Of a stretch of 52,929 nucleotides of DNA, positions 17,064-25,181 are shown piece by piece. The position numbers and the translations under genes were made by a program. The number at the start of each line of letters is the position of its first letter. The first letter of the stretch is position 1. The stretch is from Litorimonas sp964414555 (lineage in GTDB: Bacteria > Pseudomonadota > Alphaproteobacteria > Caulobacterales > Maricaulaceae), in NCBI GenBank assembly GCA_964414555.1, contig CAYPWW010000010.1, positions 1 to 52,929 on the forward strand. The letters are read 5' to 3'. The notes beneath the pieces are model-generated. The model saw nothing but the letters and a program-made list of their open reading frames with translations, had not been told where the DNA came from and ran no database searches.

Positions 17064-17861
17064 ATGACCGCCTTGAACATCGCTGTTTTAGGGGCGGATG
17101 GGCGCATGGGCGCGTCCGTTATTCGCGCCTTATACGACCATGAATTGGCTCAGCTGCACGCTGCGATCGGTCGCACGGGATTAGGCGAAGATTCGCAAAG
17201 CCGTATTGGCCTGCCCGAGAGTGGTGTCATGATGACAAACGACCTCTCCGCAGCATTGAAAACATGTGATGTCGTGATCGATTTTTCTGTTCCGACAGCC
17301 ACGATTGCAGCAGCCGAAGCCATGCAGGACGCAAAGTGTCAGACGCTCGTCTCTGGCACGACAGGATTTTCGGTAGAGGGAGACGCCGCGCTATTGCAAG
17401 CCTCAGCCGGCTTGCGCCTTTTGCGAGCGGGGAATTTTTCACCGGGTGTGACGGCGCTTTCCGTTCTGGTCGAACAGGCGGCCAAAGCCTTGCCCAACTG
17501 GGACGTTGAAATCCTCGACATGCATCATAATCGCAAAATCGACGCCCCCTCAGGCACAGCGCTTTTATTGGGCGAAGCGGCCGCGAGCGGACGCGAAACA
17601 ACTTTGGACGCCGTGCGAACCCCTGCCCGCGAAGGCGTCAGTGATCCACGCCAATCCGGCGAGATCGGCTTTGCCGCGCTGCGGGGCGGCGGTGTCATCG
17701 GCCAACATGAGGTCCGCATCGCAACGGATCGCGAGATGATCACGCTTTCTCACGAAGCTTTTGATCGCAGCCTCTTTGCACGCGGAGCCGTGGATGCCGC
17801 GATTTGGGCGCACGCGCAGCCCGTCGGGCAATATGGCATGCGGGACATGCTGGGGCTTTAG
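17064..17861 (+). CDS. dapB: 4-hydroxy-tetrahydrodipicolinate reductase
   Basis: 265 residues, normal length. It reduces 4-hydroxy-tetrahydrodipicolinate with NAD(P)H in the lysine/diaminopimelate pathway. The N-terminal dinucleotide site is VLGADGRMGASV; SGTTGFS and the catalytic signature DMHHNRKIDAPSGTALLLG (HH, K, DAPSGTA) are present. The ATG directly abuts the TAA of the IalB-like gene, so the two are probably co-transcribed. The TAG overlaps the convergent membrane-protein gene's TAA within TTAG. Confidence 0.96.
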   Translation: MTALNIAVLGADGRMGASVIRALYDHELAQLHAAIGRTGLGEDSQSRIGLPESGVMMTNDLSAALKTCDVVIDFSVPTATIAAAEAMQDAKCQTLVSGTTGFSVEGDAALLQASAGLRLLRAGNFSPGVTALSVLVEQAAKALPNWDVEILDMHHNRKIDAPSGTALLLGEAAASGRETTLDAVRTPAREGVSDPRQSGEIGFAALRGGGVIGQHEVRIATDREMITLSHEAFDRSLFARGAVDAAIWAHAQPVGQYGMRDMLGL

Positions 17862-18364
17862 CCGAAGTCCTGTCCGTAATCATCGCCGCCATATAGGACG
17901 TCATCGATTTCCGATTGCAGATTCCCGGGCGTTAAACGGTGATAGCGCCGCGCCGCGAGATAGGCGACCCCGACCCATGTCGCGATGACGCCAAAGAACA
18001 GAAAAAACTGCCAGACCAGATAGCCCGGCTCAATCGAGCGAGGCTGACCCGACACATTATAAATAAAGTTCAAACCTTGCTCGAGCAGGATCATCGCGAT
18101 TGGCGTTGCGATCAAAAGGCCCAGCACGGTCACCGCGATATAGCCCGGCGCGCGGGGCGCATGGACGCGACGATAGATCGCCTCATATTGCGCGCGTGAG
18201 AGACCCGCAGGGATCATCCCTTGCGGATGTTTATAGTCATAGTCTGACGCCGCATCCCGCGCGACATTGCGATAGCCCAGCCACGCCCGCAGGCCATAAA
18301 TTCCGCCGATCAGCACAAATAAGCCAATCGCCCAGAGGAATGAGATGCCTTCAAAACTTTTCAT
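17858..18364 (-). CDS. Small membrane protein of unknown function
   Basis: 168 residues from the ATG at 18364 (MKSFEGISFLWAIG); a longer frame from a GTG at 18397 is possible. I do not recognise the family. Three hydrophobic segments are visible, around residues 9-27 (LWAIGLFVLIGGIYGLRAW), 82-103 (IAVTVLGLLIATPIAMILL) and 118-138 (LVWQFFLFFGVIATWVGVAYL). A cytosolic-type loop, GLSRAQYEAIYRRVHAPRAPGY, lies between the first two. The C-terminus is acidic. It is convergent with dapB (4-base overlap) and divergent from the FMN reductase. Confidence 0.65.
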   Translation of the reverse strand: MKSFEGISFLWAIGLFVLIGGIYGLRAWLGYRNVARDAASDYDYKHPQGMIPAGLSRAQYEAIYRRVHAPRAPGYIAVTVLGLLIATPIAMILLEQGLNFIYNVSGQPRSIEPGYLVWQFFLFFGVIATWVGVAYLAARRYHRLTPGNLQSEIDDVLYGGDDYGQDFG

Positions 18365-18503
18365 ATCCTGTATATTGTAACATGGCACGACGCACACAAG
18401 CCCTGATGTCTATGACTCGCGAGAAATCAAGCCAAGCCAATCCGCTTGCCGAGCCGTATCATCTTCGTTACCCGGCGTATAAAGCGTCGTTTGAAAGTCT
18501 GTT

Positions 18504-19055
18504 ATGTCCACACCCACTATCGCCTTTCTCTGCGGCTCTTTGCGCGAAGGCTCGATCAACCAGAAACTCCAGCTGGCCTTGATTGCCCGTTTCAAAGAGG
18601 CCGGCGCAGACTGCAAAGTACTGGATCTCGGCGAATATGACCTACCGCTCTATCATGGGGATTTGGACATGCCGGATGGCGCGACAGCCCTAGCTAAAGA
18701 CATGGAAACGGCGGACGGCGTCATGGTCATTAGTCCAGAATATAATGGCGGCCTGCCGCCGCTCCTCAAAAACGCCATCGACTGGGTCTCGACGACCGGC
18801 TTGAATGCCTTTCGCGCACCCTATTTCGGGATCGCGTCCTGCACGCCCGGCCCGATGAGCGGGATAATGTGCATGCGCCAAATCAATTATATCCTGATGC
18901 GTCTCGGCGCACATGTATCGCCAACACAGGTTGGCGTTGGACTGGCCGCGCAAGCCTTTACAGTGGACGGAAAGCTGGTCAAGGGGCGCTCTGCCGATCT
19001 GGCCGACACATTGATCGCAGACATGCTAGACAGAATTTCGCGCAATGCCGGCTAA
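18504..19055 (+). CDS. NADPH-dependent FMN reductase family protein
   Basis: 183 residues, flavodoxin-like fold. FMN phosphate loop GSLREGSINQKL near the N-terminus, SPEYNGGLPPLLKNAIDW in the middle and the third loop around SCTPGPMSG are diagnostic of the NADPH_FMN_red family (chromate/quinone reductase type). It transfers electrons from NAD(P)H to flavin or quinones, probably as a detoxification enzyme. Its 3' end overlaps nth by 11 bases, so they share a transcript. Confidence 0.88.
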   Translation: MSTPTIAFLCGSLREGSINQKLQLALIARFKEAGADCKVLDLGEYDLPLYHGDLDMPDGATALAKDMETADGVMVISPEYNGGLPPLLKNAIDWVSTTGLNAFRAPYFGIASCTPGPMSGIMCMRQINYILMRLGAHVSPTQVGVGLAAQAFTVDGKLVKGRSADLADTLIADMLDRISRNAG

Positions 19056-19728
19056 AGAAAAACTCTATAAAACCCTGCCGCGTCCGCGCATGAACCGCGC
19101 GCAGATTGCGGAGATTTATCGGCGTCTCTCGCTCGTCCATCCCGACCCAGAGACGGAGCTGGATTACGTCAATCCCTACACGCTCGTCGTCGCTGTTGCG
19201 CTCTCGGCACAAGCTACAGATGTTGGCGTCAACAAAGCGACGAAAGCCTTGTTCAAAATCGCAGACACGCCCGCCAAGATGGTCGCGCTGGGCGAAGACG
19301 TCGTCCGCGATCACATCAAAACGATTGGCCTGTATCGGAACAAAGCCAAAAACGTCATCAAGCTCTCGCAAATGCTGCTGGATGATTATGACGGCGAAGT
19401 ACCGCAAACGCGCGAAGACCTGATCCGTTTGCCCGGCGTGGGACGCAAGACGGCAAACGTGGTCCTGAACGAAGCCTTCGGTCACCCAACCATGGCGGTT
19501 GATACGCATATTTTCCGCGTATCCAATCGCACTGGCATTGCGCCGGGCAAGGACCCGCTGGAGGTTGAATTAAATCTGCTTCGCGTCACACCGGAAGAAT
19601 ATTTGGGCGGCGGGCATCACTGGATTTTGCTGCACGGGCGCTATGTCTGCAAAGCGCGGACGCCAGAATGTTACGCCTGCACGGTGCAGGACATCTGCCG
19701 CTATTCTAAGAAAACGCCCCCGCCTTAG
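19045..19728 (+). CDS. nth: Endonuclease III (DNA glycosylase/AP lyase)
   Basis: 227 residues. It removes oxidised pyrimidines and nicks the abasic site. Helix-hairpin-helix and catalytic segment LIRLPGVGRKTANVVLNEAFG (with Lys), the aspartate loop AVDTHIFRVSNR, and the C-terminal iron-sulfur cluster C-x6-C-x2-C-x5-C in VCKARTPECYACTVQDIC are all present. The first ATG overlaps the FMN reductase. ATG 19090 (MNRAQIAEIYRRL) lines up better with the E. coli start and is a real alternative. Pairing with a flavin reductase may reflect oxidative stress, but this is inference. Confidence 0.95.
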   Translation: MPAKEKLYKTLPRPRMNRAQIAEIYRRLSLVHPDPETELDYVNPYTLVVAVALSAQATDVGVNKATKALFKIADTPAKMVALGEDVVRDHIKTIGLYRNKAKNVIKLSQMLLDDYDGEVPQTREDLIRLPGVGRKTANVVLNEAFGHPTMAVDTHIFRVSNRTGIAPGKDPLEVELNLLRVTPEEYLGGGHHWILLHGRYVCKARTPECYACTVQDICRYSKKTPPP

Positions 19729-19813
19729 CCAATGCTTTAGTCTGCGCCTTAATCGCGCTTTCCCGCACAGCAATGTGATGCATTTTTCGCGCGCACGCGT
19801 GATAGGGACGCCC

Positions 19814-20692
19814 ATGCGTATCGTCCTCTGGCTCATCCTTGTTCTGATCGCCTTTGCGGGGAATTCCGTTCTGGCACGGTTGGCGCTCGAAGCGGGTACA
19901 ATTGGCCCGTGGAGTTTCTCACTGCTGCGGTTTGTGTCCGGCGCTTTAATGCTTGTGCTGCTCTGTCGCGGGGCGGCTTGGGCGTCGGGGCGCTGGCGGG
20001 CCGCGATTGCGCTTTGCGCCTATGGTGTGTTTTTCTCCTATGCCTATTTGCAACTGCCGACGGGTACAGGAGCGCTACTGTTGTTCGCCAGCGTGCAGAT
20101 GACCATGCTGGGCTGGGCCGTTTCACAAGGCGAGCGGCTCTCTTTGCGGCAAGCCTTAGGCTGTGGCTTAGCCCTTTTGGGGCTCGCCTTTTTGCTGAAG
20201 CCGGGGTTGAACGCGCCACCTGTTTTCTGGGCAGGCATGATGATCTTGTCTGGGATCGGCTGGGGAGCCTATTCAATTCTGGGCAAGGGCGACGGGGATC
20301 CGACCGCGCGGACAGCGGGGAATTTCGCCCGTGCGGCGTTGCTCTTATTGGCGCTGTCGCCACTCATCCTGATCCAACTTCCCGAAGCGCGGCCGGCTTG
20401 GTCCGGCATCGCCTTAGCGGTCCTCTCCGGCACGCTTACCTCGGCTTTAGGTTATGCGCTTTGGTATCGCGTGCTGCGCGACATCACCGTGACCACAGCC
20501 TCAATCTCGCAATTAATGGTGCCTGTCATCGCGGCCATCGGCGGAGCTATTTTTGTCTTTGAACCTGTGACGTGGAGCTTTGCGCTTAGCTGTGCAGTTG
20601 TTTTGTTCGGCGTCGCATTGGCGACGCTCAAGTCTTCCCCGTCGTCCGGGCCACAACATCCGCCCCACCCGCACGTTGACCCACAGCGCTAA
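19814..20692 (+). CDS. EamA/DMT-superfamily transporter
   Basis: 292 residues from ATG 19814, with AGGGA about 8 bases upstream; the in-frame extension to 19643 overlaps nth and is rejected. About ten membrane helices form two EamA repeats, each with the usual LRFVSGALMLVLLCRG and ALGYALWYRVLRDI patterns. Such proteins export metabolites or amino acids; the substrate is unknown. The last 65 bases overlap the convergent PhyH-type gene, and the protein ends in a polar His/Pro tail coded inside that overlap. Confidence 0.87.
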   Translation: MRIVLWLILVLIAFAGNSVLARLALEAGTIGPWSFSLLRFVSGALMLVLLCRGAAWASGRWRAAIALCAYGVFFSYAYLQLPTGTGALLLFASVQMTMLGWAVSQGERLSLRQALGCGLALLGLAFLLKPGLNAPPVFWAGMMILSGIGWGAYSILGKGDGDPTARTAGNFARAALLLLALSPLILIQLPEARPAWSGIALAVLSGTLTSALGYALWYRVLRDITVTTASISQLMVPVIAAIGGAIFVFEPVTWSFALSCAVVLFGVALATLKSSPSSGPQHPPHPHVDPQR

Positions 20693-21512
20693 GCGCATCG
20701 CCGAAAATTGTTTCTGGCGAGGCAACTTCCACCCCGCCAGTGGGGTCAGAGTAAAACCCCATGACGGGCGACCCTTGGGCATACCCCAGCAAACGCCGCA
20801 GTTCCGGCGTGAAGTCTTTGGCGATCTCTGGCGGGCAAGAGAGGTACATATTCTCCTGCTGACGCAACCAGCCGAGCGTGTAATGCAGCAGGACACCGAG
20901 GCGCGGAATATCCGTCGCATTCGGCCCGCCGCCATGAATCACCGTCCCATTATAAACAAGGATCGACCCCGCTTTCATTTCAGCACTCGCAATTTCATGC
21001 GCTTCGGCTTGGCGTTTCGCGTCCCACTGCGCGCTGCCCGGTACGACCCGCGTTGCCCCGTTCTCATGCGTAAAATCTGTAATCGCGATCATCGTGCCGA
21101 GCTGCGTTTCAATCCGGCGCGGGATGTGCCCACCCCAGAGCCCGCGGTCGCGATGCAGGATCTGCGCGCCCTCGCCCGGTGCGATATTGACGGCTTGGGT
21201 CAGAGATAGTTGCACGGTCGGAGAAAACGGACCGAGCAGGCCCTCTGCCAAGCCGAGCAAAGCGGGGTGCGCCGCAATTTGTCGACAAATAGATGATCGC
21301 GCAATCAAAGCCCCAACGCGCGTCGTCGAAAATCCAGAGAAACTATCCGCGCCCGGCGCGGCAGCCTCTAACAGCGGAGCGAGTTCGTCCGCGAATGTCT
21401 GTGTGTCTTCGGGCGAAAGTATCCCGTCCAAAATCACCCCGCCATCTCTTTCAATAACCGCCAAGATATCTGCTGTTGGGGCGTCAGGTGGGAGGTGTGT
21501 CAGTTCGGGCAT
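20628..21512 (-). CDS. Phytanoyl-CoA dioxygenase (PhyH)-family Fe(II)/2-oxoglutarate oxygenase
   Basis: 294 residues. The double-stranded beta-helix metal site is visible: HRDRGLWGGHIP (HxD), and the distal His in VIHGGGPNATDIPR, where the Arg should hold 2-oxoglutarate. LGTMIAITDFTHENGATRVVPGS is the usual strand between them. The PhyH family hydroxylates small molecules, and substrates vary too widely to guess. It is the third gene of a minus-strand group (ATP-grasp, GH16, PhyH) with only about 35 bases to the GH16 stop. Its last 65 bases overlap the EamA gene on the other strand. Confidence 0.87.
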   Translation of the reverse strand: MPELTHLPPDAPTADILAVIERDGGVILDGILSPEDTQTFADELAPLLEAAAPGADSFSGFSTTRVGALIARSSICRQIAAHPALLGLAEGLLGPFSPTVQLSLTQAVNIAPGEGAQILHRDRGLWGGHIPRRIETQLGTMIAITDFTHENGATRVVPGSAQWDAKRQAEAHEIASAEMKAGSILVYNGTVIHGGGPNATDIPRLGVLLHYTLGWLRQQENMYLSCPPEIAKDFTPELRRLLGYAQGSPVMGFYSDPTGGVEVASPETIFGDALSAVGQRAGGADVVARTTGKT

Positions 21513-21547
21513 ATCGTCATAGCTTAAGTCCGAAACCCCTGCCCTGT

Positions 21548-22357
21548 CTAGCGCGACCAGACTCGGACGTAATCTATGACAAAGGAATCGGGGTAGGCAT
21601 CATCGCTGAGTGGGCCTGCCCATTTTGGTCCTGTGGCCCAATCCAGCGAGCTGATCTCTGCCGTGACTTTGACATAGGCTGGGACTTGGCTGACCCCGCC
21701 GGCATCCGTGCGCCACGTTTCTTCCCCATCGACATAAAAGACATATTCGTCCGGCGACCATTCCAACGCATAAGTGTGAAACCCGTCGCGCAGGCCGGGA
21801 CGTTCCAAGCGCTGAACGGCCTCTTTATGATCGCGGCCATAGCTGTCCCAGTGCAAGGCGTGGGTGAGGCGATCACTGCGACCAAAGCCTTCCATGATGT
21901 CGATTTCCGTGCCGTCGCGGCCGGACCCATCGACATTATGTGTCGAGGTTGAGAATAGCCAAAACGCTGCCCACCAACCCGTTTCACGCGGCAGTTTTGC
22001 CCGCGCTTCAAAGCGACCATAGCGTTGTTCAAACAGGCCTTTGGTCGACACCATGCCCGACGCGTAATCATGGCTGTCCGCATCGTCATTACGGTTCGGG
22101 ATTTTATCGACCGACAGGACCAAATGGCCTTCCCCGTCTAAGCGCACATAATCCGGGTCCCACCAGCCATCAGGGCCTGTGTCGTTCTTACGCCGATTAT
22201 AGGACTCAGATTGCCATTTCGTCGGATCCGGTTGACCCGTGCCATTAAATTCATCCGAAAACGTCAGCGTCCGAAAAGGCGAGGCCTCTGGCGCGTCTGA
22301 GACGCTTTGGCATGAAGCCAAAAGCAGACCGGTACAGAAAAAGGCACTAACCCGCAT
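21548..22357 (-). CDS. Glycoside hydrolase family 16 lipoprotein (laminarinase-like)
   Basis: 269 residues. Lipoprotein signal MRVSAFFCTGLLLASC (Cys16), so it is anchored in the envelope. The GH16 jelly roll carries the catalytic motif GTEIDIMEGFG (ExDxxE, nucleophile and acid/base Glu) and the typical SDEFNGTGQPDPTKW start, GRFEARAKLPRETGWWAAFWL and FVIDYVRVW end. The EIDIME form fits beta-1,3-glucanases and agarase/porphyranase relatives, so it probably cuts algal or microbial beta-glucans. Its start overlaps the end of the ATP-grasp gene by 11 bases. No SusCD or other polysaccharide-utilisation genes are nearby. Confidence 0.9.
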   Translation of the reverse strand: MRVSAFFCTGLLLASCQSVSDAPEASPFRTLTFSDEFNGTGQPDPTKWQSESYNRRKNDTGPDGWWDPDYVRLDGEGHLVLSVDKIPNRNDDADSHDYASGMVSTKGLFEQRYGRFEARAKLPRETGWWAAFWLFSTSTHNVDGSGRDGTEIDIMEGFGRSDRLTHALHWDSYGRDHKEAVQRLERPGLRDGFHTYALEWSPDEYVFYVDGEETWRTDAGGVSQVPAYVKVTAEISSLDWATGPKWAGPLSDDAYPDSFVIDYVRVWSR

Positions 22358-23282
22358 GGCGCGATTCCAATCGGGCTTTTAATGCGGCGGCAAATTTTCG
22401 GGCGCCGGGGTTTTCTGCGCCCTGCGCGACTTTCCCATCAGCGCTCAAGGCGTGCGGTAGGTAGAGATAAGGCTCGATCAGTTCCAACTCGATTAGCTTC
22501 AATGTCCCGTCGCGCCCGCGCAGCAAATCGACCCGCGCATAAAGCGGCATCTCGTCCAGCGTATCGAGAATGGCGCGCGCAGTCTCCCGCTCCGCCCGTG
22601 TCGGGATGTAGGGCGTTTCCGCCCCGCCATAGATCGACTGAATCCGGTAATCGCCGGGCTTGGCGGTTTTCAAAACACCGTGCGAAAACCGACCGCCGAA
22701 ATAGAGGAAGGAGTATTCGCCCTCTTCCTTCACGCTGGGCAAGAAAGCCTGCAGCAGCGCACCTTCGGGTGGAAGGGTGTCTGCACCGGGGAACGGATCG
22801 CCCTGCTTATACAAAACTTGTCGCCACGCCCCGCCGCCAACCGTCGGCTTGATGACGAGCGTATCCGTTTCCAATTCATCAAAGGCGCGCCCGACATTTG
22901 TTTTCGTCACCCGCTCAACACTCAAGGTTCGGATCGTCGGGGCGCCGCGGCTTTCCAGTTCTTCCAAATAAGACTTGTCCGCATTCCATTTCAAAATATC
23001 GAAACTATTGAAAACAGGAGTCGTCCTTTCCGCAACGGCGATGGCCGACAGAAAGGCGTCTTCATTGCCTTCAAAATAATCCCAGACCATCAGCGGCAGG
23101 ATAGCCGCGAACTCTCCCGCGCGTTCTACAATTTCGCGCCAACGGACTTTTTCCAGCGTCAGGCCTTCCGCCGCCAGTGCAGGCGCGAGATTGCCGAACT
23201 CTTCGTCCAACTCGAATATATCTTCCCGCGTGTCCGAGGCATCGGGGAGAAGGTTGTCAGAGACGAGCAGGGCGATTTTCAT
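22347..23282 (-). CDS. ATP-grasp-fold protein, RimK/glutathione synthase-like
   Basis: 311 residues from the ATG at 23282 (MKIALLVSDNLLPD); a longer form from 23309 adds nine residues. The ATP-grasp fold is indicated by TLVIKPTVGGGAWRQVLY (ATP-binding Lys and Gly-rich loop), FLPSVKEEGEYSFLYFGG and the metal-binding end YARVDLLRGRDGTLKLIELE...IEPYLYL. Enzymes of this fold ligate a carboxylate to an amine through an acyl-phosphate. Substrate is unknown. It heads a minus-strand group with the GH16 lipoprotein (11-base overlap) and PhyH oxygenase, and is divergent from the adenosine kinase-like gene. Confidence 0.78.
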   Translation of the reverse strand: MKIALLVSDNLLPDASDTREDIFELDEEFGNLAPALAAEGLTLEKVRWREIVERAGEFAAILPLMVWDYFEGNEDAFLSAIAVAERTTPVFNSFDILKWNADKSYLEELESRGAPTIRTLSVERVTKTNVGRAFDELETDTLVIKPTVGGGAWRQVLYKQGDPFPGADTLPPEGALLQAFLPSVKEEGEYSFLYFGGRFSHGVLKTAKPGDYRIQSIYGGAETPYIPTRAERETARAILDTLDEMPLYARVDLLRGRDGTLKLIELELIEPYLYLPHALSADGKVAQGAENPGARKFAAALKARLESRHAG

Positions 23283-23384
23283 GAGACTGTCTTTTCGCGG
23301 GTTTGTCATGGTCCGAATGCCGATAATGGTTTAGGCGCGACTGGGCAAAGAAATTACAGAAGAAAACAGACGGAAGACACTGCT

Positions 23385-24401
23385 ATGACACCGACCCTCG
23401 ATGTACTTGGCCTCGGCAATGCGATCATGGATATCATCGCGCCCGTATCAGACAGCTTTCTGTCCGAGCACGGTATGGACAAGGGATCGATGGCCCTGAT
23501 CGAAGAATCGCGCGCGCTCAAGCTCAACGCGGCCCTGAACACGTCCGGCAAGGTCCAAGAAATCGCAGGCGGATCCGCCGCCAACACGATGGTCGGCATC
23601 GCAGGGCTGGGCGTGCGCGCAGGCTATGTTGGCAAGATCGGGCGTGACGGCGTCGGCGCAAGACTGTCACAAGGTTATGAAGCCGCAGGGGTCAGCTTCC
23701 TCACTGCGCCCACAACAACCGGCACAGCCAGCGCACGATCCATGATCGCCGTGACGCCAGACGGCGAACGGACGATGAATACCTTCTTGGGCGCAAATGG
23801 CGATTTTGGCGTCGACGATATCGACGCCGACCAAATCCGCTCTGCCGCAACGATCTATCTCGAGGGCTATCTGTTTGATCGCGACACGCAAAAAGCCGCG
23901 TTCGTGCGCGCCGCAGAAATCGCGCGCGCCGCAGGCCGGCAAGTCGCGCTGACCCTCTCGGACAGTTTCTGCGTCGGACGGCACCGCGCGGGCTTTCGTC
24001 AGCTGGCAGAAACGCAGGTCGACCTGCTGTTTGCGAATACGGATGAGCTGTTGGCGCTGTATGAGACGGACAGCTTGGACGCGGCGCTGGATGCGCTGAC
24101 GCAAAGCCGTTGCACCGTCTGTGTCACGCGAAGCGAGAAAGGCTCGATCATTCAAACCGCGACAACCGACGAGCAGAAAGGGCGGCGTTATCTGGTCCCC
24201 GCTGCGCCCGTCAAAAATATCGTCGATACAACCGGCGCAGGCGATCAGTATGCGGCGGGCGTACTGGCAGGTCGGGCGATGGGCATGAGCTGGCCGGATG
24301 CTGGCTATCTGGGCAGCTTAGCCGCCGCTGAAGTCATCGGCCATTATGGCGCCAGACCGGAAACGGCGATTCACGAGATCGCACTCAACACGTCATCCTA
24401 A
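23385..24401 (+). CDS. PfkB-family carbohydrate kinase, adenosine kinase-like
   Basis: 338 residues from ATG 23385, with GGAAG upstream; a much longer in-frame extension over the ATP-grasp gene is rejected. PfkB motif 1 is AGGSAANTMVGIAGLG, and motif 2 VDTTGAGDQYAAGVLAG carries the catalytic Asp and anion hole. DVLGLGNAIMDIIAPV at the start is typical of the alphaproteobacterial adenosine-kinase-like group. It phosphorylates a nucleoside or sugar with ATP in the cytoplasm; exact substrate is uncertain. It is followed by lolA and xth. Confidence 0.9.
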   Translation: MTPTLDVLGLGNAIMDIIAPVSDSFLSEHGMDKGSMALIEESRALKLNAALNTSGKVQEIAGGSAANTMVGIAGLGVRAGYVGKIGRDGVGARLSQGYEAAGVSFLTAPTTTGTASARSMIAVTPDGERTMNTFLGANGDFGVDDIDADQIRSAATIYLEGYLFDRDTQKAAFVRAAEIARAAGRQVALTLSDSFCVGRHRAGFRQLAETQVDLLFANTDELLALYETDSLDAALDALTQSRCTVCVTRSEKGSIIQTATTDEQKGRRYLVPAAPVKNIVDTTGAGDQYAAGVLAGRAMGMSWPDAGYLGSLAAAEVIGHYGARPETAIHEIALNTSS

Positions 24402-24426
24402 CGAAGATGTCATGCAAATTTACGCT

Positions 24427-24454
24427 GCGTTCAGCCTCAGTTAAAGCCGAACGC
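24427..24454. promoter_or_regulatory. Inverted repeat with internal direct repeat upstream of lolA
   Basis: GCGTTC and GAACGC bracket an 18-base interval that itself carries GTTCAGCC and GTTAAAGCC as an imperfect direct repeat. It lies between the kinase stop and the lolA start and could be an operator, a weak hairpin or a promoter element. No T-run follows, so a terminator is unlikely. Confidence 0.3.
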
Positions 24455-24468
24455 GCTAGGACAAACCC

Positions 24469-25146
24469 ATGATGACACGTTTATTTACATCCTTGATTCT
24501 CGGCAGCAGCCTGCTCGCAGGTGGTATTGGCACATATGCGCTGGCGCAAAACGCACCGATGCAAGCTGCGCCGCAAACGGCCTATGCGCCCTTTAGCGAC
24601 CCCGCCAATGTGCCCGCCGATCTGGCGCGCGTAGATGCGGCCCTAAACAGCACAGGAAGCTTTCAAGGCGATTTTCGTCAGATCTCTTCCGACGGATCGA
24701 TTGCGAGTGGGAAAATCTGGCTGCAACGCCCCGGGAAAATGCGGTTCGAATTTCAAGCGCCTAGCCCGCTACTGATCGTCAGTGACGGGGTTACCATGAC
24801 GCAGCGCGACAGCCAGCTGGAAACAGAAGACCGGGTTCCGCTCTCCGCGACACCGTTGAATTATTTCCTGAAGGAAAACGTCAATCTGGCGAATGACACC
24901 GAAGTCGTCGGCCTAATCAAACGGCCCGATGTTTGGCTGGTCAGTGCCCGCGATGGGTCTGGCGAAAATGAAGGCACGCTGACGCTCGTCATGGACGCAA
25001 ATACGCTGGCCTTGCAGCAGTGGATCATCTCGGATGATTTCGGTGGGCAGACGCGGGTCGAACTGTCGAACTTGCAGTATAATGCGCGCGTTGATCCCTA
25101 TCTCTTTGTCCTGCGTGACAACGCCCGAGATCGCCGTCGCAACTAG
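24469..25146 (+). CDS. lolA: LolA-like outer-membrane lipoprotein carrier
   Basis: 225 residues. Signal peptide MTRLFTSLILGSSLLAGGIGTYALA is followed by mature periplasmic protein. The LolA fold is suggested by SFQGDFRQISSDGSIASGKIWLQRPGKMRFEF in overlapping parts, LLIVSDG, and the C-terminal TRVELSNLQYNARVDPYLF. LolA carries lipoproteins from the LolCDE complex to the outer membrane. Two adjacent ATGs (24469, 24472) are possible. Its TAG overlaps the in-frame upstream region of xth. Several lipoproteins in this window (adaptor, efflux channel, GH16, DUF3576) could be clients, in principle. Confidence 0.88.
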   Translation: MMTRLFTSLILGSSLLAGGIGTYALAQNAPMQAAPQTAYAPFSDPANVPADLARVDAALNSTGSFQGDFRQISSDGSIASGKIWLQRPGKMRFEFQAPSPLLIVSDGVTMTQRDSQLETEDRVPLSATPLNYFLKENVNLANDTEVVGLIKRPDVWLVSARDGSGENEGTLTLVMDANTLALQQWIISDDFGGQTRVELSNLQYNARVDPYLFVLRDNARDRRRN

Positions 25147-25181
25147 TGACTTCTTGCATGGGCAGCGCTAAGCCGCCGCCT

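Noticed and set aside
22680..23384. N-terminal extension of the kinase gene over the ATP-grasp gene
   Set aside because: Antisense to a well-supported gene. ATG 23385 starts directly at the conserved PfkB N-terminus.
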